DNA of 64,000 nt from Flavobacterium cellulosilyticum. GTDB taxonomy: Bacteria > Bacteroidota > Bacteroidia > Flavobacteriales > Flavobacteriaceae. The DNA is taken from NCBI RefSeq assembly GCF_004349355.1, contig NZ_SMFK01000001.1, positions 186,001 to 250,000 of the forward strand, written 5' to 3'. Shown piece after piece: positions 59,025 to 64,000 of the stretch. The position numbers were made by a program, and so were the translations under genes. The number at the start of each line of letters is the position of its first letter. Positions within the stretch are counted from its first letter, which is position 1. The notes beneath the pieces were generated by a model. The model was not told the DNA's origin. It was given only the letters and a program-made list of their open reading frames with translations, and did no database searches.

Positions 59025-59059
59025 AAATTACACAGTTTCATTTCCAAATTACACAGTTT
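59025..59059. promoter_or_regulatory. Tandem 14-bp repeat AAATTACACAGTTT spaced 21 bp
   Basis: Identical copies at 59025-59038 and 59046-59059, 21 bp centre to centre (two helical turns). Two-site spacing of 21-22 bp is typical for LytTR-type regulators, whose half sites resemble ACAGTT. It could control the secreted-protein pair that begins 150 bp downstream. Confidence 0.5.
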
Positions 59060-59207
59060 TTACACTATCTACTAAATAACACTTTTATTCTAAGTGCCTG
59101 TTTTTAATAGCATTAAGCAGTTTGACTTCTTTGTTATACAAAACGGTACGGTTCTTTCCTTTAACCTTATCATCAAACAAGTATAAATAAATTACATATT
59201 AAATATC

Positions 59208-59513
59208 ATGAAAAAATTAATTTTATCCGCAGCTATCGTATTAGGGAGTTTATCAACATTTGCTCAAGCTGCTCCACCTTCTCCTCAAGCTGCTCAAGAT
59301 TCAACTGCAGTAGTTGTAAAAGATGAATTTACCGAAATCAAATTAGAAGAAATTCCTGAAGCTGTCACAACTGCATTGAAGACTTCATTCTCAGCAGCTG
59401 TTGTAGATAAAGCCTATGTGAACGAAAAGAAAGAGTACAAATTAGACGTAACAGTAGGAGAAAGAAAAGGAAATCTTTGGGTAGACGAAAACGGAAAATG
59501 GATTCAAAAATAA
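59208..59513 (+). CDS. Secreted PepSY-like small protein, first twin
   Basis: A 101-residue exported protein: signal peptide KKLILSAAIVLGSLSTFAQA, a low-complexity linker of P, Q and A (residues about 22-33), then a domain with EIPEAVTTALKTSF, KAYVNEKKEYKLDVTVGERKGNLWVDENGKW. This is the PepSY-like/DUF2874 pattern (P.AV...F; Y.L.V..G....V..DG.W) known in periplasmic proteins of Bacteroidota, function unknown. The gene is duplicated immediately downstream with about 40 percent identity by eye. The pair precedes a two-component system. Confidence 0.85.
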   Translation: MKKLILSAAIVLGSLSTFAQAAPPSPQAAQDSTAVVVKDEFTEIKLEEIPEAVTTALKTSFSAAVVDKAYVNEKKEYKLDVTVGERKGNLWVDENGKWIQK

Positions 59514-59569
59514 TCCCAAACAAAAACATCGTAAAGAACATTTTAAAAAACATTTAAATTCAAAATAGC

Positions 59570-59863
59570 ATGAAAAAGTTAATTTTATCAGCAGCCATCA
59601 TTTTAGGAAGTTTCACAACATTTGCTCAAGCTGTTGAATCTACACCAGTAGAACAACAAGCAAAAGTTCAAGACGAGTACACCGAAATCAGCATGGATAA
59701 ATTACCAGAAGCAGTTACAAAAGCGACTGAAGCTACTTACCCAGGTTCAAAAATTAAGGCAGCGTACATGAATAAGCAAAATCAATATAAGTTAGAATTG
59801 ACAGTCAAAGACCAGAGTGCTACTGTTTTTGCGGATGCCGATGGGAACTGGATTACTAAATAA
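59570..59863 (+). CDS. Secreted PepSY-like small protein, second twin
   Basis: A 97-residue homologue of the preceding gene. It has signal peptide KKLILSAAIILGSFTTFAQA, nearly identical, then KLPEAVTKATEATYPGSKIKAAYMNKQNQYKLELTVKDQ and VFADADGNWITK. The signal peptides are far better conserved than the mature domains, which suggests a recent duplication with faster change in the mature part or domain-specific constraint. It follows its twin by 56 bp and ends at a very strong terminator (59884-59918), so the pair is a unit separate from the response regulator gene. Confidence 0.85.
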   Translation: MKKLILSAAIILGSFTTFAQAVESTPVEQQAKVQDEYTEISMDKLPEAVTKATEATYPGSKIKAAYMNKQNQYKLELTVKDQSATVFADADGNWITK

Positions 59864-59883
59864 AGATTAATCTTTTTTTAATC

Positions 59884-59918
59884 AAGAGCGATTGTTTTAA
59901 AAACAATCGCTCTTTTTT
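59884..59918 (+). terminator. Strong rho-independent terminator after the PepSY-like twins
   Basis: AAGAGCGATTGTTTT and AAAACAATCGCTCTT form a perfect 15-bp stem with a one-base loop, so the tip must be open, and a T run. Confidence 0.9.
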
Positions 59919-59979
59919 GCATAATATTATGAATATCCAATTTTAATAACTTTATTTTAGCAGTAAAGTTTAGAAATAC

Positions 59980-61317
59980 ATGAAAACGATTTTATTAATT
60001 GAGGATGATGTTTCATTTTGTAAATTATTAGAAAAATTTCTAATAAAAAACGGGTATGAAATAGCAACAGCTTTCTCAGCTGATGAGGCTAGAAATAAAA
60101 TCAAAACAACCCGATACGATCTCATTATTACCGATTTAAGACTTCCCGACACCGATGGAATTGCTCTTATGTCTGAAATTAAAATGCAGTTTGCAGACAT
60201 TCCCGTTATTTTGATGACAGGATATTCAGAAGTGAGCACTGCGGTAAAGGCGATGAAAAATGGAGCAGCCGATTATCTTTCGAAACCTTTCAATCCCGAC
60301 GAAGTACTTTTGGTCATTGCTAATGTCTTTCAAGAATCAAAAAAAGAAATCCCTTCAAAAGCCATTCTAAAACCCAAAAAAAAATCCAATACCCCTGCAG
60401 CCGAATTTGTCAAAGGAATTTCCAAAGCTTCGTTGCAACTAGCCGAATATATTGAGTTGGTTGGACCTACCGCTATGTCCGTTTTGATTACGGGCGAAAG
60501 TGGAACAGGAAAAGAGGTAATTGCTAAAAACATCCACCAAATAAGCTCCAGAAATGCTGATAATTTTATTGCAGTAGATTGTGGTTCGATTCCCAAAGAA
60601 TTGGCAGCAAGTGAGTTTTTTGGTCATGTAAAAGGATCTTTCACAGGGGCCAACAATGATAAAATTGGTTTTTTTGAGGCTGCTAATAATGGTACTCTTT
60701 TTTTGGATGAAATAGGAAATCTTTCGTATGAAAATCAGATCCAATTGCTGCGTGCTTTGCAGGAACGCAAAATCAAACCAGTTGGAAGCAACAAAGAAAT
60801 TGCTGTCGATATTCGCATTATTTCGGCTACAAATGAGGATTTGCGAGAAGCAGTTAAAAAAGGAGATTTTAGAGAAGATTTATACCATCGTATTAATGAA
60901 TTTTCCATTCATTCACCGTCTTTAGTAGAAAGAGAAGCCGATTTAATTATGTTTGCCGATTTTTTTCTCGAAAAAGCCAATGAAGAGCTAAACAAACAGG
61001 TCATCGGTTTTTCATCAGAAGTGAGTGCTATTTTTCAAAAATACAAATGGCCTGGCAACCTTCGCGAACTGAAAAACTGTGTCAAGCGAGCCACCCTTTT
61101 GACCAAAGGTGATTTTATTGAAAAAACAAGCTTACCCCTTGAGTTTTTTCTAGATCAGAATAATGCATCACTCGATTTGTCGTTATCTAAAAGCGAAAAA
61201 GACACTATTTTGGATGCATTAGACCAAACTGACAATAATAAATCAGAAGCTGCTAAATTACTTCAAATTACTCGCAAAACGCTATACAACAAACTCAAAC
61301 GCTACGAAATTGATTAG
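59980..61317 (+). CDS. NtrC-family sigma-54-dependent response regulator
   Basis: A 445-residue activator. The receiver domain (1-118) has the phosphorylation site Asp52 in TDLRLPDTDG and the switch lysine in SKPF (Lys102). The AAA+ domain (about 140-370) has Walker A GESGTGKE (172-179), the sigma-54 contact loop GSFTGA (219-224) and Walker B NGTLFLDEIG. A Fis-type helix-turn-helix ends the protein (NKSEAAKLLQITRKTLYNKL). sigma-54 itself is encoded at 55736-57211. The likely partner kinase converges downstream, and their stop regions overlap by 4 bp. Targets are unknown; the PepSY-like twins just upstream are candidates. Confidence 0.95.
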   Translation: MKTILLIEDDVSFCKLLEKFLIKNGYEIATAFSADEARNKIKTTRYDLIITDLRLPDTDGIALMSEIKMQFADIPVILMTGYSEVSTAVKAMKNGAADYLSKPFNPDEVLLVIANVFQESKKEIPSKAILKPKKKSNTPAAEFVKGISKASLQLAEYIELVGPTAMSVLITGESGTGKEVIAKNIHQISSRNADNFIAVDCGSIPKELAASEFFGHVKGSFTGANNDKIGFFEAANNGTLFLDEIGNLSYENQIQLLRALQERKIKPVGSNKEIAVDIRIISATNEDLREAVKKGDFREDLYHRINEFSIHSPSLVEREADLIMFADFFLEKANEELNKQVIGFSSEVSAIFQKYKWPGNLRELKNCVKRATLLTKGDFIEKTSLPLEFFLDQNNASLDLSLSKSEKDTILDALDQTDNNKSEAAKLLQITRKTLYNKLKRYEID

Positions 61318-63743
61318 TTGATTTCCTTTTTCAACAATTCAAAAAGAGTCATTATTTTTGGTTTTACCGTTTCGAAAAGGCTTGTAATTTCGGCTAAACT
61401 ATTGTCTTTTAATTCCAATTGATCCAATATCACACTAATTTCATGAGCCCGAATCTGTTTGAACATCGGATTCATTTTATGTGCACTATTTTTACTTTCG
61501 GCCTGATTTCCGAGAATAATAGCTTGTTCTAAAGTTTTCAAATTATCAGCAGTACTATCCATAAACGACTGAATGACTTCTATTAGCGATTCCTTTTCAT
61601 TGGGCAAAAAAGCTTTAATATTATCTAAAGTATAGGTTTCATGAGGCATTTTGGGCTCAATTACATTAGCAGCATGCGCAACTTCTTCTCTATTTACAAT
61701 GGCTTCTACAATTTGAATGAGTGTTGTGGGCGAATAAGGTTTATGTATTACAGTTGTAAAGCCCCTCTTTCTATATCCGTCTAAATCAAGATCGTTTTTA
61801 CCCGTAATAGCAATTACAGCTTGGTTCTTATAGTTTGTATTAGCCCTCTTTTTCAGTTCTTGAACAAAAGAGAAACCATCCATTATAGGCATTTGAATAT
61901 CCGTAAGAATACAATCAAAAGAGTTGTTTGCTATCCAGTCTAAAGCGTCTGTTGCCAATGTAAAAGGGATTGGAACAAACTGATTTTGTTTGAGTACTTC
62001 GGCAGTTAATTTCAATAAATTAACATCGTCATCAATAACAACTACCTTAACTTGCGTTGGTAGATAAGTACTTAACGAAGCGTTTTTCATACTAACGGCT
62101 TCATCAAAAAACAATGGCATTTCGATTTTAATCGTAGTTCCTTTTCCCAATTCGCTGCTAAGACTCAAATCGCCACCTAGGATATGTGCTATTTTTTTAG
62201 AAATGGTCAAGCCCAATCCTGTACCACCATATTCTTTTTCAATATGTTCGTTGGCTTGGGTAAATTCTTCAAAAATCAATTGCTGGCTTTGTTCAGCAAT
62301 CCCGATTCCAGAATCTTCAACAAGAATTGTAATGGTTTTCAAAGATGAATTGATGGACGCTTCAATCTTTATAAATCCTTTCTCGGTAAATTTGAAAGAA
62401 TTTCCAATAACATTAGTGATTATTTGTCGGAGTCGAAAAGGATCGCCAATGATGTTTTGCTGCAGTTCGGGACTAATGTTTAACGTCAGTTCTATGGATT
62501 TACTTTGATAAACAGATGAAATACTTTCGGCGACTTCCCCAATTATTTTGGGCAATGAAAAAGAAACCTTTTCGACCGCGATTTTCCCAGCTTCTATTTG
62601 AGTAAAATCTAATAAATCCTGCACTAATTGCGCAATATAATTAGAAGAACCTTTTACATTTTCTACAAAATGTTGTTGTTTATTATTGAGTGGTGTATTG
62701 GTCAGCAGTTCAGTATAACCAATGATGGTGCTCAGTGGCGTTTTCAAATCATGACTAACAGTTGCGATAAGTTGCTCCCGACTGCTTAGGATTTTTTGAG
62801 TATTTGCATTGGCCGCTTCCAGTTGTTTTTTATATAATTGACTTTTTGAAAAATCATTCAAAATAATAATTAAAAACAACAAAGCGAGCAAAAGACCAAT
62901 AATGGCCGCAGTTGTTACAATCTGATTTGTTTTTCCGAGGGACTTTTCTCGGTCAAGATAACTTTCAGTCGAGTTTTTTATAATTTCAGTTTCGATAACT
63001 GTCAATACTTTTTGTAGTTGTTTTGAGATCAAAAGTTCGTTTTTGCTGAGTGCATTTTCCTCATTGCTCATCAATTGCTTTTTTTGCTCCGTTTTTATTT
63101 TAACTTCGTTGAGTAATTTTTTTGAAACCATCAAAATTGAATCCGTTGCTTTTTTAGTGAGCGTATTTGAACTGTCGTCTGGAATATTCTGGTTTAAATA
63201 GGATATGTATTTATTAAGCACGTCTCGTTGATACGACCCCATTTGAGAGGGATGTTTTACAAAATCTTTGATTTCTAGTTTTCGCAAAGAAGCTTCCATT
63301 TTGGTCAAATCGACAATCGCATTCGTTACCGCAGTTTCTCCTTCAGTTCTATTTTTAATAGACTTTAATTTTTCAATATTTTTTGTTTTTTTGGTCAACA
63401 AAACTTTAACACTATCCAGTAAAATGATTTGATTTTGGCTCGGCAAATGCCTTTTTAGTGAATCGATAGTGATGTATAACGCACTACTTTTGTCCAGATA
63501 TTTTTTAAAATTACTGGCTTTATTAGATTGGATGGCTACTCGAGCCAAATTTTCTGTCTTGTTGATTTCAGTAAGCAAATTACTTACTTTTAAAATGGTA
63601 CTACTTTCTAATACATTTTCTTTTTGGGTATTGGCAAAATGTTTGTTTTCGGCGTATAAGAACCAAACCACACTAATAAAAAGGGCTATTATTATCAAGT
63701 AACCTATGAGATACTTTACTGGGATGTAATTCTTTTTATCCAT
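61314..63743 (-). CDS. Hybrid sensor histidine kinase with receiver and Hpt-like domains
   Basis: An 809-residue kinase. Two membrane helices (about 10-30 and 275-296) flank a helical periplasmic sensor of about 245 residues. The cytoplasmic part has the HisKA box VSHDLKTP (His331), the HATPase with NVIGNSFKFT and GGTGLGLTISKK (about 440-520), a receiver (about 565-685, Asp615 in CILTDIQMP), and a C-terminal Hpt-like helix bundle with NSAHKM (His755). Such a chain can relay phosphate to the neighbouring NtrC-type regulator. I choose the ATG at 63743, because a TTG at 63749 overlaps the -7 box. The message would be nearly leaderless. Confidence 0.93.
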   Translation of the reverse strand: MDKKNYIPVKYLIGYLIIIALFISVVWFLYAENKHFANTQKENVLESSTILKVSNLLTEINKTENLARVAIQSNKASNFKKYLDKSSALYITIDSLKRHLPSQNQIILLDSVKVLLTKKTKNIEKLKSIKNRTEGETAVTNAIVDLTKMEASLRKLEIKDFVKHPSQMGSYQRDVLNKYISYLNQNIPDDSSNTLTKKATDSILMVSKKLLNEVKIKTEQKKQLMSNEENALSKNELLISKQLQKVLTVIETEIIKNSTESYLDREKSLGKTNQIVTTAAIIGLLLALLFLIIILNDFSKSQLYKKQLEAANANTQKILSSREQLIATVSHDLKTPLSTIIGYTELLTNTPLNNKQQHFVENVKGSSNYIAQLVQDLLDFTQIEAGKIAVEKVSFSLPKIIGEVAESISSVYQSKSIELTLNISPELQQNIIGDPFRLRQIITNVIGNSFKFTEKGFIKIEASINSSLKTITILVEDSGIGIAEQSQQLIFEEFTQANEHIEKEYGGTGLGLTISKKIAHILGGDLSLSSELGKGTTIKIEMPLFFDEAVSMKNASLSTYLPTQVKVVVIDDDVNLLKLTAEVLKQNQFVPIPFTLATDALDWIANNSFDCILTDIQMPIMDGFSFVQELKKRANTNYKNQAVIAITGKNDLDLDGYRKRGFTTVIHKPYSPTTLIQIVEAIVNREEVAHAANVIEPKMPHETYTLDNIKAFLPNEKESLIEVIQSFMDSTADNLKTLEQAIILGNQAESKNSAHKMNPMFKQIRAHEISVILDQLELKDNSLAEITSLFETVKPKIMTLFELLKKEIN

Positions 63744-63746
63744 TCT

Positions 63747-63754
63747 CAAAGATA
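63747..63754 (-). promoter_or_regulatory. -7 element TATCTTTG 3 nt before the histidine kinase ATG
   Basis: On the minus strand TATCTTTG, then AGA, then ATG at 63743. This is the fourth case of a -7 box immediately before the ATG, and it decides the start. Confidence 0.6.
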
Positions 63755-63875
63755 AAAATTAGAAGAATAGACTATTGATAAAGTTGTAGACTTTATGTTT
63801 TCTTTAAGTGTATTTTGCACGATTTCAATTGATTATTTCTTTGAACATACTTAATTTTGTTCATTTTCCATAATC

Positions 63876-63905
63876 GAAGTGATTGAAGTGATTGAAGTGA
63901 TTGAA
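63876..63905. repeat. Three GAAGTGATT nonamers upstream of the histidine kinase gene
   Basis: GAAGTGATT is repeated three times exactly (63876-63902), followed by GAA. It lies about 130 bp upstream of the kinase start. From 63750 to the window end at 64000 I see no gene. Confidence 0.75.
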
Positions 63906-64000
63906 TCCAACATTAAAATGACAAAACATAAGTCATACCAAAACTTACTGTTTAATTTTGTGCAAAATAACTTTAAGGAATCCATTATTAAAATTTACTC

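Larger units (their letters stand above)
58575..59207. other. 633-bp noncoding region with a large hairpin and tandem operator-like repeats
   Basis: No gene was found between porT and the first secreted small protein. The region contains the hairpin at 58865-58929, the 14-bp direct repeat at 59025-59059, and a 21-codon frame at 59016 that I do not support. No sigma-54 -24/-12 pair (GG-N10-GC) was found in a scan by eye. Confidence 0.5.

Noticed and set aside
59016..59084. A 21-codon frame MMGKNYTVSFPNYTVFTLSTK before the PepSY-like twins
   Set aside because: It is created by the 14-bp tandem repeat AAATTACACAGTTT, which reads NYTV twice. A DNA-binding explanation fits better than a peptide.
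58575..59207. sigma-54 promoter upstream of the PepSY-like twins
   Set aside because: No GG-N10-GC pair with TGGCAC..TTGC context was found on reading the region; candidates had wrong spacing.
63744..63749. TTG start for the histidine kinase
   Set aside because: The TTG is the end of the -7 box TATCTTTG; the ATG at 63743 follows two codons later.

Overview
The window looks like chromosomal DNA of a Flavobacterium or a close relative (Bacteroidota). It is AT-rich with short intergenic gaps. Promoters carry the Bacteroidota -7 element TAnnTTTG rather than a sigma-70 TATAAT box, and Shine-Dalgarno sequences are scarce. Lineage-typical genes are present: gldD, gldE and porT (gliding and type IX secretion), DUF3098, DUF3109, DUF3078, a TTG-started gldE, and a class I fructose bisphosphatase. 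I saw no rRNA, tRNA, CRISPR array, prophage or insertion sequence.

Layout. 1-11 kb: truncated outer-membrane protein, aspartokinase, GNAT acetyltransferase, fbp, TerB-like protein, a HupE/UreJ - dCMP deaminase - S41 protease operon, a flavoprotein pair, MarC and DUF3109. 11-16 kb: nrdB and nrdA separated by a dispersed stem-loop repeat, then a 41-aa ORF and an RDD membrane protein. 16-20 kb: an ABC exporter divergent from an ArsR repressor, with a short-chain dehydrogenase downstream; matching palindromes suggest one small regulon. A ParE-type toxin-antitoxin pair follows. 20-29 kb: metE divergent from an Lrp regulator, dgt, DUF3078-dxs, Fic and tadA. 29-35 kb: ion channel, AraC regulator divergent from an MFS exporter, RNase G, a 30-aa basic protein and HU. 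35-40 kb: mutY, an esterase, ssb-gldE-gldD. 40-48 kb: metallopeptidase, an oversized leuS, then ftsX-DUF3098-uppP-truB. 48-58 kb: thioredoxin-like protein, pyrH-frr, cation/proton antiporter, RND/MMPL exporter, asnS-rpoN-membrane protein, porT. 58-64 kb: twin small secreted proteins followed by a sigma-54-activator response regulator and a convergent hybrid histidine kinase.

The most unusual locus is leuS. Its product (1084 aa) has a DUF559 domain of the PD-(D/E)XK nuclease fold spliced in frame into a loop of the CP1 editing domain, and the acidic catalytic positions appear lost. Two further short stretches of the same gene look like translated copies of dispersed intergenic repeats. The 5' leader contains a near-perfect 56-bp unit in three tandem copies, each recreating the start-codon context and forming 8-codon upstream reading frames.

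Other points to check are four promoters whose -7 box lies 3-4 nt before the ATG (predicted leaderless or near-leaderless mRNAs), the ArsR operator pair, a palindrome over the fic promoter, a 21-bp-spaced tandem operator upstream of the secreted twins, and several small ORFs below normal annotation thresholds.
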